Positions 29,047 through 39,211 of a stretch of 64,000 nt of DNA are shown piece by piece (positions within the stretch are counted from its first letter, which is position 1; every line of letters begins with the position of its first letter). The DNA lies in NCBI RefSeq assembly GCF_024453815.1, contig NZ_CP072934.1:1922001-1986000 (forward strand), read 5' to 3'. Both the position numbers and the translations under genes were made by a program. The notes below the pieces were generated by a model. That model worked only from the letters and a program-made list of their open reading frames with translations, did not search any database and was not told where the DNA came from. Source of the stretch: Corynebacterium pseudogenitalium. Its GTDB lineage: Bacteria; Actinomycetota; Actinomycetes; Mycobacteriales; Mycobacteriaceae.

Positions 29047-29678
29047 AGGTTTTCCTCTCGTTGCTGCGCCGCGCGGCGCTCCAATACTTCTACTAATCGA
29101 CGCACCCCGTCTCCCCCAACCGGTGCCCGGTCAAGCGGGCGCAGCGGCGGCAGCTCGGCGCTGTCGAAGGCGTCCGCGACCGCCTCGAAGTTGGGGTTGG
29201 CCTGCCGCAGCAGCGCGAGTGCGTCCTCCCGGACGACGCGCTGCAGGGCGCGAAGGTGCTGGGCGGTGGCCACCAGTGGGCGATCCGCATCCGTGATCGG
29301 CATCGTGACCTGCCCGAGCTCCCCGAGCAGCAGCGCGATCACGGTCTCCCCCAGCTCGTCGGCTGCGGAGGTGACCCACACGTTGTCCACGATGTTGTGC
29401 GCGCACATGACGACGGCCCCTGCGACCTCCACCTCGTCGAGGAGCTGGGCGCCGTGGTCCAGGTTGGTGTGCCAGAACATCTGCCTCGGGCGCACGAACG
29501 GCGCGCACTCGGCGGCGGCACGTTCGATGAAGTCAGCGGAGCCCTCGAGGAGCACCAGGTCGGCGGCGGCGATGTCCGCGGCCACGCGCGGGTACGTCAC
29601 GCGGTGCCCGGCGCGCGCGAGCTGATCACTCAGCGCACTGGGGCCGCGCCAGGCGGCGATAGTCAGCGTTGGGCTCAT
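29043..29678 (-). CDS. DUF2520-like (Rossmann/dehydrogenase-related) protein
   Basis: 211 aa. It occupies the place of the DUF2520/Rossmann protein upstream of panC in mycobacteria. The N-terminal third is a reduced dinucleotide-fold-like segment (LTIAAWRGPSALSDQLARAGHRV, then DLVLLEGSADF), and the rest matches the DUF2520 helical part (FWHTNLDHGAQLLDEV, ITDADRPLVATAQHLRAL). A role in pantoate supply has been suggested for this family from its position, but it is unproven. Coupled by 4-bp overlaps to both neighbours. Confidence 0.65.
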   Translation of the reverse strand: MSPTLTIAAWRGPSALSDQLARAGHRVTYPRVAADIAAADLVLLEGSADFIERAAAECAPFVRPRQMFWHTNLDHGAQLLDEVEVAGAVVMCAHNIVDNVWVTSAADELGETVIALLLGELGQVTMPITDADRPLVATAQHLRALQRVVREDALALLRQANPNFEAVADAFDSAELPPLRPLDRAPVGGDGVRRLVEVLERRAAQQREENL

Positions 29679-30505
29679 TTGTTGCGGCGCGCTAGCAGCT
29701 CGGCGACGGAAACAGCGTTCTCGCCAGCCGCGTCACGGCGGCGGCGTCCCCCAACACGCGGGGCTGGTTCCGGCACGGCCTCGATGACCTCAGTGACTGG
29801 CTGCTCGTGGCGGCCGTGCTCAGGCTCAGGCTCTGGTTCCGGTTCGGGCTCCGGCTCAGACACTGGCTCGGGTACGGGCTCAGGCTCCGGGATTGGTGTC
29901 GGTTCAGGCGCCGACTTCTGCGCTTCTTGTGCTTCTTGTGCTTCTTGTGCTTCCTGCGCTTCTTGCTTCGCCTGGTGCTCGCTAATCAGCGCCGTGAGCG
30001 GGTTCTGCGTCTCCCGGCTCGGCTGGCTGCCAATGCGCCCGGCGATCGCGTCGGAGGACGGCGCCCCGGCCGGGCGGTCGTCGGACGGTTCGTAGGTGGG
30101 CTGTGTGAAGGACTCAATCTCCTGGATGCGGCGCGCCGCGGCGTGCACGGCAGCAGGCTCGTACTCGAAGACGTGCCCGCTCATCTCCTCAATCGTGGAG
30201 CGCAGGGAGCGCAGCTCCTCCTGAATGTCGCGCAGCAATTCCTCGGAGGGGGCGTCGACACCCGAGGGTGCGCCAGCGCGCGCGGCCTCGAGCTCGGCGG
30301 CGAACGTCTTCTCCCGCTCCTCCTGCAGGCGCGTGGCCTCCTCGTTGTCGCGGCGCAGGCGGTAGATCACGATGAGGCCCGCGACGGCCGCCCACAATGC
30401 CAAGATCAGCGAAAGCTTGAGTATGTTCGCGGAGTTGGTAAACAACATCACCACTGTGCCTGCAAGCGCAGCCACAAATGGAACAATCACCCAAGTATTT
30501 TTCAT
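29675..30505 (-). CDS. Membrane protein with Glu/Pro-rich repetitive tail
   Basis: 276 aa from the ATG at 30505. Two transmembrane helices at the N-terminus (about 5-22 and 28-46) are followed by an Arg/Glu coiled coil (LRRDNEEATRLQEEREKTF) and a cytoplasmic domain. From about residue 175 come five tandem EAQ units, then a Pro-Glu run, and a basic C-terminus (GGRRRR). It is the positional counterpart of a conserved membrane gene between DUF3180 and DUF2520 in actinobacteria; function unknown. The EAQ run is encoded by 9-bp repeats that may vary in number. Confidence 0.8.
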   Translation of the reverse strand: MKNTWVIVPFVAALAGTVVMLFTNSANILKLSLILALWAAVAGLIVIYRLRRDNEEATRLQEEREKTFAAELEAARAGAPSGVDAPSEELLRDIQEELRSLRSTIEEMSGHVFEYEPAAVHAAARRIQEIESFTQPTYEPSDDRPAGAPSSDAIAGRIGSQPSRETQNPLTALISEHQAKQEAQEAQEAQEAQEAQKSAPEPTPIPEPEPVPEPVSEPEPEPEPEPEPEHGRHEQPVTEVIEAVPEPAPRVGGRRRRDAAGENAVSVAELLARRNK

Positions 30506-30515
30506 GCCCACTACC

Positions 30516-30983
30516 TTAGCTAACCTGTTCTCCACTTGAGGGTGGCGACACCTCACACACCCGTTCCAGCACGACACCGGCCACCGCCAGCGTGACGCCG
30601 CCCAACGCCCCGGAGACCAAGGGCGGCACGTCCTGCGCCGCGGCCATCAGCACGTGCATCCGGGGCAGCACGAAGAGCAGGCACCCCGCGTACAGCCCGC
30701 CGCTGACCGCTCCTGCCCAGGTGCAGGCCTTGCCAAACAGCATGAAGTTCGCCGCCATCATCGGGTTGAGCTGGCTGCGATCCAGGCCAACCTTGCCCTC
30801 ATCACGGCGCTTGTGCACCATGAACGCAACGTAGAAACACACCGCGGCGACGATCCAGAGGCTCAGCGGCACCACCATGTTCAGCGACTCAAGCAGGCCG
30901 AACAGGCGGCGCACCACAATGAACGCCGCGGCGGTACAAAACCCGAACACGGCGATCACTCCGGACAGCGGCGTGCGTTTCAC
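30516..30983 (-). CDS. DUF3180 membrane protein
   Basis: 155 aa with four transmembrane helices (about 8-25, 37-56, 84-110, 120-140). The loop HKRRDEGKVGLDRSQLNPMM between helices 2 and 3 and the GKACTWAGAVSGGLYAG helix are the conserved parts of DUF3180, always found next to folK in this group. Its start overlaps folK by 4 bp. Confidence 0.85.
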   Translation of the reverse strand: MKRTPLSGVIAVFGFCTAAAFIVVRRLFGLLESLNMVVPLSLWIVAAVCFYVAFMVHKRRDEGKVGLDRSQLNPMMAANFMLFGKACTWAGAVSGGLYAGCLLFVLPRMHVLMAAAQDVPPLVSGALGGVTLAVAGVVLERVCEVSPPSSGEQVS

Positions 30984-31441
30984 AGCTTGCGAACCCCCTG
31001 CGGTTCCAGCTCCGCGAGAATCTCGCTGACCGGGCGATCGAGCAGCTTGGCGTGCGGGTCAATCTCCAGCCAGGGAACCAGCACGAACTCGCGCAAGTGC
31101 GCGCGTGGGTGCGGCAGCGTCAGCTCAGGGTCGTCGCTACGGTAGCCCTCGAAGTCGATGATGTCCACGTCCAGTGTGCGCGGGCCCCAGCGCACGTCGC
31201 GTACCCGGTTCGCCTGCTGCTCTAGGCGCTGGCAGCGGGCGAGGAGGCTGTACGGGTCGTCGCTGTCGGTTTCGATAAGAAAGCTCTGGTTGAGAAAGTC
31301 TGGCTGCTCCACCCCGCCCCAGGGCGCGGTGGCGTAAATCGAGCTTGCGTCGAGGAGCTCGGCGGCGAACTCGTCGGCGACCGACTGCAGGTGGGCACGC
31401 GAGTCCTCCATGTTGGAGCCTGCCGAAATCACCGCGCGCAT
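30980..31441 (-). CDS. folK: 2-amino-4-hydroxy-6-hydroxymethyldihydropteridine diphosphokinase
   Basis: Transfers pyrophosphate from ATP to the pterin in folate synthesis. The protein is 153 aa. It has the N-terminal AVISAGSNMEDSRAHL, the pterin/ATP loop VRDVRWGPRTLDVDI and LPHPRAHLREFVLVPW, all typical of HPPK. Its first base is shared with the folB stop, giving tight coupling in the folE-folP-folB-folK order. Confidence 0.95.
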   Translation of the reverse strand: MRAVISAGSNMEDSRAHLQSVADEFAAELLDASSIYATAPWGGVEQPDFLNQSFLIETDSDDPYSLLARCQRLEQQANRVRDVRWGPRTLDVDIIDFEGYRSDDPELTLPHPRAHLREFVLVPWLEIDPHAKLLDRPVSEILAELEPQGVRKL

Positions 31442-31821
31442 CAGCGGGCCCCCATCCGTTTACGGGAGCGGCGTGCCACCACGGCGACGTCCTCGAAGGG
31501 AAGCGGGATCGGCGCGTGCGGCTTGTGCAGCGTGACCTCCACCGCGTGCAGGATGTCGAAGCGCTCCATGGCGGCATCGGCGATCTCGGTGGCCACCGTC
31601 TCGATGAGCTGGCGCGGCGTGCCCGAGGCGATGTCGCTGGCCAACTGGGCTAGCTCCGCGTAGTTCATCGTCTGGGTCAGGTCGTCGGTGGCTGCGGCGC
31701 CTGCGAAGTCGAGCCAGCAGGTGATGTCCAGCAGGAAGCGCTGCCCGTGCTCGCGCTCGTGCGGCAGCACGCCGTGGTGCGCGTAGACGGACAGGCCCTT
31801 GAGTTCAATGCGGTCAGCCAA
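31441..31821 (-). CDS. folB: Dihydroneopterin aldolase
   Basis: Cleaves dihydroneopterin to the hydroxymethylpterin used by FolK. It is 126 aa. The N-terminus (ADRIELKGLSVYAHHGVLPHE) and the later LIETVATEIADA carry the conserved Glu and active-site residues. No ATG is available; the frame enters from folP, and I chose the TTG at 31821, which overlaps the folP stop by 8 bp, because it gives the family N-terminus exactly. Translation probably depends on ribosomes ending folP. Confidence 0.92.
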   Translation of the reverse strand: MADRIELKGLSVYAHHGVLPHEREHGQRFLLDITCWLDFAGAAATDDLTQTMNYAELAQLASDIASGTPRQLIETVATEIADAAMERFDILHAVEVTLHKPHAPIPLPFEDVAVVARRSRKRMGAR

Positions 31822-32665
31822 GGTTGCCCGCTTTCCACGCGGCGGCCACGTCCACGGCGTCGCGGGAGACGGCCACCTCGTGCACGCGCACGCACCAGGC
31901 GCCAGCCTGCGCGCACAGGGCGGTGACGGCGGCGGTGGCTGGGTCGGCGTCGATAGGCCCGTGCTCGAGCCCGCGGGCGGCGCGCACCCCGGTGAGGAAG
32001 CGCTTGCGGCTGGCCCCCACCAGCAGCGGGTAGCCGCAGTCCATGAGTGCGGGCAGGGCCTGCAGCAGCTGCCAGTTCTCTTGCGGGGTCTTGGCAAAGC
32101 CGAGGCCCGGGTCCAGCGTGATCTGCTCGGGGCGCACCCCAGCGGCCGTGGCGTTGGCAACCAGCTCGTCGAAGAGGCCGAGCACGTCAGCCACCACGTC
32201 CCCGCCGTGGTCGGCGGCACCGGAGGCGTTCACGAACTGCTGGGCGCGCCAGTGCATCAGGCACACCGGCAGGTCCGTGCGCGCCATCGTGGCGTACATG
32301 TCCGGGTCCGCGAGCCCGCCGGAAACGTCATTGATGAGGTCCACGCCCGCCTCGGCGGCGGCCTCGGCGGTGGCGGCGCGCATCGTGTCCACGGAAGTGC
32401 GGATGCCGTCTTCGTGAAGGGCCCGGATCACCGGGGCCACGCGCGCCGCTTCAACCTCGGCGGGCACACGCGTCGCGCCCGGCCTGGTCGACTCCGCACC
32501 CACGTCGATGATGTCCGCGCCCAGGCGGACCAGCTCGTGGGCGTGCGAGAGGGCGTCGTCAACCGCGAGCCACTTCCCGCCGTCCGAAAACGAATCTTCC
32601 GTGACGTTGACGATGCCCATCACCGTCGTGCGCCCCGGCGCGGTGAGATCCTGCACACTGACCAT
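31814..32665 (-). CDS. folP: Dihydropteroate synthase
   Basis: Condenses the activated pterin with p-aminobenzoate; target of sulfonamides. The protein is 283 aa from the ATG at 32665. The two pterin-binding signatures are visible: MGIVNVTEDSFSDGGKW and GADIIDVGAESTRPGA; further conserved parts are INDVSGG, LDPGLGFAK and LVGASRKRFLT. The longer frame to 32788 runs inside folE. It is 2 nt downstream of folE. Confidence 0.95.
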   Translation of the reverse strand: MVSVQDLTAPGRTTVMGIVNVTEDSFSDGGKWLAVDDALSHAHELVRLGADIIDVGAESTRPGATRVPAEVEAARVAPVIRALHEDGIRTSVDTMRAATAEAAAEAGVDLINDVSGGLADPDMYATMARTDLPVCLMHWRAQQFVNASGAADHGGDVVADVLGLFDELVANATAAGVRPEQITLDPGLGFAKTPQENWQLLQALPALMDCGYPLLVGASRKRFLTGVRAARGLEHGPIDADPATAAVTALCAQAGAWCVRVHEVAVSRDAVDVAAAWKAGNLG

Positions 32666-32667
32666 TG

Positions 32668-33240
32668 TTAGCTCCTTATCAGGCTCAAGACCTCGGCCCG
32701 GGAGGCGGCGTTCTTCTGGAAGCCGCCGCGCACCGCGGAGGTCGTCGTCACGGCACCAGGCTTGCGGATGCCCCGCATCGCCATACACAGGTGCTCACAT
32801 TCCAGCACCACAATCACGGCGGAAGCCCCCAGCTTATCGACGATCGCGTCCGCAATCTGCGCCGTCAACCGCTCCTGCACCTGTGGCCGCTTCGCGTACA
32901 TATCGGCCAGGCGGGCGAGCTTCGACAGGCCCGTGACCTTGCCTTCCTTGCCCGGGATGTAGCCGACGTGCGCCTTGCCAAAGAATGGCACCAGGTGGTG
33001 CTCACACGTGGAGTACACCGGGATGTCGCGCACCAGCACGAGCTCTCGGTAGTCCTCCGCGAACGTCTTCTCGAGTACCTCGGTCGGGTCCTGGTGCAGC
33101 CCCGCGAACACTTCCTCGTACGCCTTCGCGACCCGCGCCGGGGTTTCCTTCAGGCCCTCGCGGTCCGGGTCTTCGCCGACGGCGATGAGGAGTTCGCGCA
33201 CCGCGGCTTCGGCGCGGGCGCGGTCGAACTTACTGGTCAT
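32668..33240 (-). CDS. folE: GTP cyclohydrolase I
   Basis: First enzyme of folate synthesis, opening GTP to dihydroneopterin triphosphate. It is 190 aa from the ATG at 33240. The zinc ligands and substrate residues are in [18 protein letters not shown] and [25 protein letters not shown] is also diagnostic. The start overlaps the ftsH 3' end by 11 bp. The longer frame reading through ftsH is a shadow. Confidence 0.95.
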   Translation of the reverse strand: MTSKFDRARAEAAVRELLIAVGEDPDREGLKETPARVAKAYEEVFAGLHQDPTEVLEKTFAEDYRELVLVRDIPVYSTCEHHLVPFFGKAHVGYIPGKEGKVTGLSKLARLADMYAKRPQVQERLTAQIADAIVDKLGASAVIVVLECEHLCMAMRGIRKPGAVTTTSAVRGGFQKNAASRAEVLSLIRS

Positions 33241-35536
33241 CCTCGTTGCTCCTGTGTCGTGGCAGCTGTTTGGTTTCTTCCTCTGACGGTCGGTCGGGCT
33301 GGTCGGGCCGCTCGTGCTCCGGCAGGCGGAACCCGATTTCCTCGTCCGGACGGTAGTTGTCCATGCCCGGGTGCGTATCCGGCTCAGGCTTCGGCACAGG
33401 CTCAGGCTTTGGCCCCGGCGCGGGCTCACGCTTCGGCGCGCCCGGGTACGTCCAGTCGCTCGGCGGCTTCGGCCCGCCGTAGGTCGGGGCGCCTCCCGCA
33501 GGTGGCGGTGGCAGCGGAGCGCCGTGCTCCTTCTCCCGTTCTTTTCGACGCCGCTCCCGCGTCTCACGCGACGCCTCAAGGATGGAGAAGCGCTTCGGCG
33601 GCTCCTCGCCACGCTCCTCGGCAAGCTCGACCGGGGTCTTGACGGGCTCGCGGCCGAACTGGCGGCCGAAGCGGATGTCGTAGGCAGGCAGCTCCGGCCG
33701 GTGCGGCTCCACACCCTCGAGGAGCGCTTCGAGGTCTTGGCGGCGCAGCGTTTCCTTCTCCAGCAGCTTGGACACCATGGTGTCCAGCTGGTCGCGGTAC
33801 TGCTCCAGGATGCCGTAGGCGGTGGCGTGGGCGGCGTCGATAAGCGTGTGTACCTCCTTATCGATCGTGGCCGCAACCTCCGGCGAGGACTCCATCTTGG
33901 CGCCCGCCCCCATGCCGGAGAAGGCGTCGCCCTGCGCCTGGCCGTACTTCACCGTGCCCAGCGCCGAGGTCATGCCGTACTCGGTGACCATCGCGCGCGC
34001 GATCTTGGTGGCCTGCTCGATGTCGTTGGACGCACCCGTGGTCGGCTCGCCGAAGACGAGCTCCTCCGCGGAGCGCCCACCCATGGCGAAGACGAGCTGG
34101 GCGAAGAGCTCGTCGCGGTTGTACATGCCCTTGTCGTCCTCGTCGGCCGTCATGGCGAACCCGCCGGTGCGGCCGCGGGCGAGGATGGTGACCTTGTAGA
34201 CGCGCTCGATGTCTTTCAGCGCCCACGCCGCGAGCGTGTGCCCACCCTCGTGGTAGGCGGTGACCTTCTTCTCCTTCTCCGAGATCACCTTGGAGGAGCG
34301 GCGCGGCCCGCCAATCACGCGGTCCGTGGCCTCCTCCAGCGCGTCCGGGGTGATCACGTTGCCGCCAATGCGGGCGGTGAGCAGCGCGGCCTCATTGAGC
34401 ACGTTGGCCAGGTCAGCACCGCTCATGCCGGCGGTGCGCTTCGCCAGCGCATCCAGGTCCACGTCCTTGGACAACGGCTTGCCCTTCGCGTGCACCTTCA
34501 GAATCTGGGCGCGCCCCGCGATGTCCGGGTTCGTCACCGGGATCTGGCGGTCGAAGCGGCCCGGGCGCAGCAGCGCCGGGTCCAGGATGTCCGGGCGGTT
34601 CGTCGCCGCGATCAGGATCACGCCCTCGCGGTCGCCGAAACCGTCCATCTCCACCAGCAGCTGGTTCAGGGTTTGCTCGCGCTCGTCGTGGCCGCCGCCC
34701 ATGCCGGAGCCGCGCTGGCGGCCGACGGCGTCAATCTCGTCGATAAAGATGATGCAGGGCGAGTTCTCGCGTGCCTGCTTGAACAGGTCGCGCACGCGGG
34801 AGGCGCCCACGCCGACGAACATCTCCACGAAGTCGGAGCCGGAGATGGTGTAGAACGGCACCCCGGCCTCACCCGCAACTGCGCGGGCGAGCAGCGTCTT
34901 ACCCGTGCCGGGCGGGCCGTACAGCAGCACGCCACGCGGGATCTTCGCGCCGAGCGACTCGTAAATCTTCGGGTCAATGAGGAAGTCCACGACCTCCTGC
35001 AGCTCATCGACGGCCTCGTCCGCACCCGCGACGTCCGCGAACGTATTCGTCGGATTGTCCTTCGACAGCTGCTTCGCCTTCGACGACCCAATCCCGAACA
35101 TGCCGCCCCCGGCCTGCATGCGGTACATGAAGAAGAACAGCAGGCCGAAGATCAGCACCATCGGCAGCATGAAGCCGAGCATCGACATCAGGAAGGACTC
35201 CTGCGTCACGTTCGTCTTGTACTTGTCTGGCGCGGCTTCCTTCACCGCGCCGAAAATTTCCGGCGTGGTGCGCGCCGGGTACTGAGCGCTGATCTGCTCG
35301 ACGCCCTCGCGCTCTTCGACCTTGATCGGCTCCCGCAGGTCAATGCGGACGCGCTGCTCGCGGTCGTCGATCTGGACTTCCTTGGCGTTCTTGTTCTGCA
35401 GCTGCTCCATCGCGATCGACGTGTCCACGCGCTGGTAGCCGCGGGTGTCATCCCCGATGAGGGTGAGCAGGTACAAAACAATAAGCACGGTGGCGCCGAT
35501 CAGGCCCCACCGCAACACGTTTTTATTCTTGGTCAT
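33230..35536 (-). CDS. ftsH: ATP-dependent zinc metalloprotease FtsH
   Basis: Membrane-bound AAA+ protease degrading damaged membrane and regulatory proteins. The protein is 768 aa. Two transmembrane helices (about 9-26 and 115-138) flank an extracytoplasmic domain; the AAA module has Walker [14 protein letters not shown] (about 206), Walker [13 protein letters not shown] and the [12 protein letters not shown]; the zinc site is [12 protein letters not shown] near 430. After about residue 630 a Pro/Glu/Lys-rich disordered tail of over 120 residues extends it beyond E. coli FtsH (644 aa), as in other corynebacteria. It is followed by folE with overlap. Confidence 0.95.
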   Translation of the reverse strand: MTKNKNVLRWGLIGATVLIVLYLLTLIGDDTRGYQRVDTSIAMEQLQNKNAKEVQIDDREQRVRIDLREPIKVEEREGVEQISAQYPARTTPEIFGAVKEAAPDKYKTNVTQESFLMSMLGFMLPMVLIFGLLFFFMYRMQAGGGMFGIGSSKAKQLSKDNPTNTFADVAGADEAVDELQEVVDFLIDPKIYESLGAKIPRGVLLYGPPGTGKTLLARAVAGEAGVPFYTISGSDFVEMFVGVGASRVRDLFKQARENSPCIIFIDEIDAVGRQRGSGMGGGHDEREQTLNQLLVEMDGFGDREGVILIAATNRPDILDPALLRPGRFDRQIPVTNPDIAGRAQILKVHAKGKPLSKDVDLDALAKRTAGMSGADLANVLNEAALLTARIGGNVITPDALEEATDRVIGGPRRSSKVISEKEKKVTAYHEGGHTLAAWALKDIERVYKVTILARGRTGGFAMTADEDDKGMYNRDELFAQLVFAMGGRSAEELVFGEPTTGASNDIEQATKIARAMVTEYGMTSALGTVKYGQAQGDAFSGMGAGAKMESSPEVAATIDKEVHTLIDAAHATAYGILEQYRDQLDTMVSKLLEKETLRRQDLEALLEGVEPHRPELPAYDIRFGRQFGREPVKTPVELAEERGEEPPKRFSILEASRETRERRRKEREKEHGAPLPPPPAGGAPTYGGPKPPSDWTYPGAPKREPAPGPKPEPVPKPEPDTHPGMDNYRPDEEIGFRLPEHERPDQPDRPSEEETKQLPRHRSNEDDQ

Positions 35537-35554
35537 ACAGCTCTTCTGTGTGTA

Positions 35555-36163
35555 TTAGATGTCCTCAGGCGCGTCGGAGTAGACGCGAGGGTGCAACGTG
35601 CCCACGTACGGCAAGTCGCGGTAGCGCTCGGCGTAGTCCAGGCCATAGCCGATGACGAACTCGTTCGGGATGTCGAAGCCGACGTCGAGAAGATCAATCT
35701 TGGCCTTCTGCACCTCAGGCTTACGCAGCAGCGTGATCACCTCGAGGCTCTTCGGGTTACGCCCCGACAGGTTCTTCAGCAGCCACGACAGGGTCAGGCC
35801 GGAGTCGATGATGTCCTCGACCACGAGCACGTCGCGGCCTTCGATCTCCTTGTCCAGGTCCTTCAGAATGCGCACCACGCCCGAAGAGGTGGTGGAGCTA
35901 CCGTAGGAGGACACCGCCATGAACTCCATCTCGCACGGGATGGAAAGCTTGCGGGCGAAGTCCGTCAAGAAGAACACAGCGCCCTTGAGCACGCACACGA
36001 GCACCAGGTCCTGCTCGGAGTCGCGGTACTTCTCGGAGACCATGTCAGCCAGCTCTTGGATGCGCCGCTGCAGGTCTTCCTCGGGTATCAACACCGCCTC
36101 TACGTCGTCTCCGTAGCGGTGTGGCGCAACGTTGAAATCCTTCTTGTCATACAGCTCGGTCAT
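35555..36163 (-). CDS. hpt: Hypoxanthine(-guanine) phosphoribosyltransferase
   Basis: Purine salvage enzyme making IMP/GMP from PRPP. It is 202 aa. The PRPP-binding motif is [14 protein letters not shown]; the N-terminal [12 protein letters not shown] and the flexible [11 protein letters not shown] loop match the family. It lies 18 bp upstream of ftsH, the usual neighbour in actinobacteria. Confidence 0.95.
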   Translation of the reverse strand: MTELYDKKDFNVAPHRYGDDVEAVLIPEEDLQRRIQELADMVSEKYRDSEQDLVLVCVLKGAVFFLTDFARKLSIPCEMEFMAVSSYGSSTTSSGVVRILKDLDKEIEGRDVLVVEDIIDSGLTLSWLLKNLSGRNPKSLEVITLLRKPEVQKAKIDLLDVGFDIPNEFVIGYGLDYAERYRDLPYVGTLHPRVYSDAPEDI

Positions 36164-36241
36164 CGGGTGCCCTTTCTCAAGCCCTTCTCGGTTGGCATCA
36201 GTTCATCATCTTGCCACTTTCACGTCACCTTGGACAACCAT

Positions 36242-37147
36242 TTACGCGAACAGAAGCGTTGTGCCGCGCCGCTCCACCCGCACTCCCCCGCCGAGCTGCA
36301 CCGCGCCCTGCCCCCGCCAGTTCGTCACCAAGGCTTCAATCGCCGCAACGTGGGCACCTTTGACCTCCCCCCGCTTCTCGACGACCCACTCCGCCAACAC
36401 CGCCCTCCTCACCACCGACGGCAGTGTTGCGAGCTCCGCACAGTCCAGCGTGTCTTCGTTCGCGGCCGGGGTGATGCGCTGGAGCTGCGCCGCGGCTTGC
36501 GCGATCCGGTCCGCCGTGCCCGCCAACGCCGGGACCACCTCCCCACCGACGATCTCCTCCAGCAGCGGAATCACCCGGTTGCGCAGCGCCACACGCCGGT
36601 ACCGCTCGTCCTTGTTCATCGGGTCCTGCCAGGGTGCGACGCCCAGTTCGGCGCAGGCGCCCGCGGTGTCCGCGCGGCGGACACCCAGCAACGGGCGCAC
36701 CAACCTGCCCGCGCGCGACGCCATCCCTGCCGGGTTGCCGCGCAGCGCCCCGAGCAGCAGCGTTTCGGCCTGGTCGTCGGCGGTGTGGGCCGTCCACACA
36801 TCCCGGTCGGGGCCGGCGTGCTCGAACAAGGCCGCGTAGCGGGCCTGGCGGGCGTCGGCCTCCGTGCCCTTACCTGTGTGTGTGATTTGGATGGTCGCGA
36901 TTTCCGCGGGCACCCCAAAGTTCCGCGCCTGCTCCGCCGCGCGCCGGGCCACCGCCGCCGACCCCTCCTGCAGCCCGTGGTCCACCACCAGCGCCGTCAC
37001 GTCCAACCGTTCCGCTGCGGCCGCCGCCACCAGCGCCAACGAGTCCGCCCCACCCGACAGCCCAATTACCGCAGGCTCCGTCCACCCGCGCACCGCGCGG
37101 CGGCACGCCAAAAAGTGGGGGCTGCGCCGGGGCCAGAACGGCTCCAT
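36242..37147 (-). CDS. tilS: tRNA(Ile)-lysidine synthetase
   Basis: Converts C34 of the CAU anticodon of a tRNA-Ile to lysidine, so that AUA is read as isoleucine. The protein is 301 aa, the short actinobacterial form lacking most of the C-terminal domain of E. coli TilS. The PP-loop is GLSGGADSLAL near residue 30, with the supporting VDHGLQ and AHTADDQAETLLLG motifs. It is 2 bp from dacB upstream and 78 bp from hpt downstream. Confidence 0.93.
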   Translation of the reverse strand: MEPFWPRRSPHFLACRRAVRGWTEPAVIGLSGGADSLALVAAAAAERLDVTALVVDHGLQEGSAAVARRAAEQARNFGVPAEIATIQITHTGKGTEADARQARYAALFEHAGPDRDVWTAHTADDQAETLLLGALRGNPAGMASRAGRLVRPLLGVRRADTAGACAELGVAPWQDPMNKDERYRRVALRNRVIPLLEEIVGGEVVPALAGTADRIAQAAAQLQRITPAANEDTLDCAELATLPSVVRRAVLAEWVVEKRGEVKGAHVAAIEALVTNWRGQGAVQLGGGVRVERRGTTLLFA

Positions 37148-37149
37148 CG

Positions 37150-38412
37150 CTAGAACTCCCGCAGCGCCGAGGCAAACATGTCCATCGCCCGGCGCGCCTC
37201 CAGAATGTCCGAGTCATTCGAGAGCAACGCGAAGGTGTACACGTTGCCGCTTTCCGCAGTCACCGTGCCGGCCAGCCCGGACGTCTCGTCCAAGGTGCCC
37301 GTCTTCGCGCGCACCCACCCACGCCCGGCCAGGTCCCCGTAGCGAGTGGCCAAGGTGCCGTCGCCAGCCGCGACCGGCAGCGCGTCCAGCATCGGGCGCA
37401 GCTGCTCGTGCTGGGTGGCATCACTCAGGATGCTGTCCAACATGCGCGGGGTGATCCGGTTATCCACCGACAAGCCCGAGCTGTCCACCAGCGTGATGCC
37501 GTCCGTGTCAAAGCCGTGCTCCGCCAGGACGTGCAGGGTGGCAGAGGGGGCGTCGATACCTACGTGGGCCGCCACTTCCCTGCCGATGGCTTCCGCGTAG
37601 ACGTTGTCGGACTCTTTCATCATCATGTGCAGGCGCTGCACCAGGTCCGGCGACTCCACGCTTGCCAGCGTCTCCGCCTCCGCAGGTGCCGGGCCGATGC
37701 CGACCGTCTGCGCACCCACGCGGTCCGCGAGCGCCTGCGCCACATCCAACGCCGGGGTATGCGAGCGCGGCACGTCCCCCTCCGTCTCCCCGTTCAGGCG
37801 GCCGCCCGAGAGCATCGCCGGCTCCAGGGGCGCGACGAAGCCGCCATCGATGTCCACGGGGTCCCAGCCCGGCATCATGGTCGGCTGGCCCTCCCACGCC
37901 TTCGTGTCGATGAAGACGGCGGTAACCTGCTGGTTTTTGAGTTGCTCGGCGAGCTGGTCGATGGCCATCGCATCCAACCACACGTCACCGTTCGCCTTGA
38001 TCACGACCGAGCCCGGCTGCTCCCCACTCACCACCTGCGTCTCGATCCTGTCATCCGCCCCCAACTCCAACACCGCCGCGGCAGCCGTCAGAATCTTCGT
38101 CGTCGACGCCGGGCGCAACGCCTCCCCCGCCAACCGATCAAACAGCACCTCACCCGTCGAACCGTCCGACACCCGCGCGTGGAACGTGCCCAACGCGGGG
38201 TCCTCCGCAAGCTTCGCCAGGCGCGCCTGCAGTGCCTGGACATCCACTGGGCGTGGCACCGCCGGCACCAACACCGGCTCCGCCTGCGGCAACTGATACG
38301 CCGGGGCGTGTTCAATGCGCGCCAACTCCTGCTGCGCCGCCACACCGAAGCCAGCCGCGCCACCCACCGCGACCAACGCAACCCCGCCAACAATCCAAGT
38401 CCAAAGCTTCAC
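37150..38412 (-). CDS. dacB: D-alanyl-D-alanine carboxypeptidase/endopeptidase (PBP4, S13 family)
   Basis: Low-molecular-weight penicillin-binding protein trimming peptidoglycan outside the membrane. It is 420 aa. An N-terminal hydrophobic segment (about 5-27) acts as signal or anchor. Active-site motifs: S-x-x-K in [12 protein letters not shown] (about 102), S-x-N in [10 protein letters not shown] and K-T-G in [12 protein letters not shown]. Between them is the inserted domain typical of S13. It precedes tilS and is divergent from ppa. Confidence 0.93.
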   Translation of the reverse strand: MKLWTWIVGGVALVAVGGAAGFGVAAQQELARIEHAPAYQLPQAEPVLVPAVPRPVDVQALQARLAKLAEDPALGTFHARVSDGSTGEVLFDRLAGEALRPASTTKILTAAAAVLELGADDRIETQVVSGEQPGSVVIKANGDVWLDAMAIDQLAEQLKNQQVTAVFIDTKAWEGQPTMMPGWDPVDIDGGFVAPLEPAMLSGGRLNGETEGDVPRSHTPALDVAQALADRVGAQTVGIGPAPAEAETLASVESPDLVQRLHMMMKESDNVYAEAIGREVAAHVGIDAPSATLHVLAEHGFDTDGITLVDSSGLSVDNRITPRMLDSILSDATQHEQLRPMLDALPVAAGDGTLATRYGDLAGRGWVRAKTGTLDETSGLAGTVTAESGNVYTFALLSNDSDILEARRAMDMFASALREF

Positions 38413-38501
38413 GGCGCATAAGCGTAGCCCAAACCCACACGGCGACGCAGCCCCGTATGATAAGTACCGGTATTATCAACGCGACTACAAAAGGAGCGCA
38501 C

Positions 38502-38978
38502 ATGGCTGTCGAAGTCACCATCGAAATCCCCAAGGGTTCCCGCAACAAGTACGAACTCGACCACGAGACCGGCAAGGTCTACCTCGACCGCTACCTGTTC
38601 ACCCCGATGGCCTACCCACTCGACTACGGCTTCATCGACGAAACCCTCGCCGACGACGGCGACCCAATGGACGCCCTCGTCATCCTCCCTGAGTCCGTCT
38701 TCCCAGGCGTCATCGTCAAGGCACGCCCAATCGGCGTCTTCAAGATGACCGACGAAGCCGGCGGCGACGACAAACTCCTCTGCGTCATCGACGACGTCCG
38801 CTACGACCACTACCAGGACATCGACGACGTCTCCCAGTTCCTCAAAGACGAAATCGAGCACTTCTTCGTCCACTACAAGGACCTCGAGCCGAACAAGGAA
38901 GTCTCCGGCTCCGGCTGGGGCAACAAGGCAGAGGCTGAGAAGATCCTGCAGGCCTCCATCGACAACTACAAGAAGTAG
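38502..38978 (+). CDS. ppa: Inorganic pyrophosphatase
   Basis: Soluble family I enzyme hydrolysing pyrophosphate. The protein is 158 aa, the compact bacterial form. The metal-site signature [10 protein letters not shown] and the earlier [16 protein letters not shown] are characteristic. ATG at 38502 has AAAGGAG 7 nt upstream. Codon use is extremely biased to C-ending codons, as expected of a highly expressed gene. A palindromic TACCGGTA lies in the 89-bp space to dacB, near TATGAT and TATTAT, which are candidate -10 elements. Confidence 0.96.
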   Translation: MAVEVTIEIPKGSRNKYELDHETGKVYLDRYLFTPMAYPLDYGFIDETLADDGDPMDALVILPESVFPGVIVKARPIGVFKMTDEAGGDDKLLCVIDDVRYDHYQDIDDVSQFLKDEIEHFFVHYKDLEPNKEVSGSGWGNKAEAEKILQASIDNYKK

Positions 38979-38998
38979 GTCGCTGCTTCTAAGTGTTT

Positions 38999-39027
38999 GC
39001 CGCCTGGGTGTTCCCGGGCGGCTTTTT
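38999..39027 (+). terminator. ppa terminator
   Basis: GCCGCCTGGG / CCCGGGCGGC stem with a 4-nt loop followed by TTTTT, 20 bp after the ppa stop. Confidence 0.85.
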
Positions 39028-39037
39028 GCTTGGCTGT

Positions 39038-39114
39038 GCACCAAATTCCCTCATTTTCACAGAGCCCCTCGACATTTCCCCAGGTCGCTGGGAGTGAGTG
39101 TGGGATTTTGGTGC
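39038..39114. repeat. Dispersed palindromic element A, copy 3
   Basis: GCACCAAATTCCC at the left, core ATTTCCCCAGGTCGC, GGGATTTTGGTGC at the right. It follows the ppa terminator in the convergent ppa / surface-protein junction. Confidence 0.78.
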
Positions 39115-39130
39115 GTCCCCAGCCACCCTC

Positions 39131-39209
39131 AGTGCCAAAGGACGCAATTCCATCTCGCTGAGGCGGCAAAACCCCAGGTCACGAAAAAGCGGGTGCGTCC
39201 TTTGGCACT
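39131..39209. repeat. Dispersed palindromic element B, copy 3
   Basis: AGTGCCAAAGGACGCAATT at the left and GGTGCGTCCTTTGGCACT at the right pair almost perfectly; the interior carries AAACCCCAGGTCACGA, the clearest evidence that A and B share a core. It ends 2 bp before the stop codon of the minus-strand surface protein gene. Confidence 0.78.
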
Positions 39210-39211
39210 GA

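Noticed and set aside
33314..37153. 1279-residue plus-strand open frame
   Set aside because: It is antisense to ftsH, hpt and tilS, which have full sets of family motifs; the frame is Arg/Leu/His-rich and arises from GC-rich third positions.
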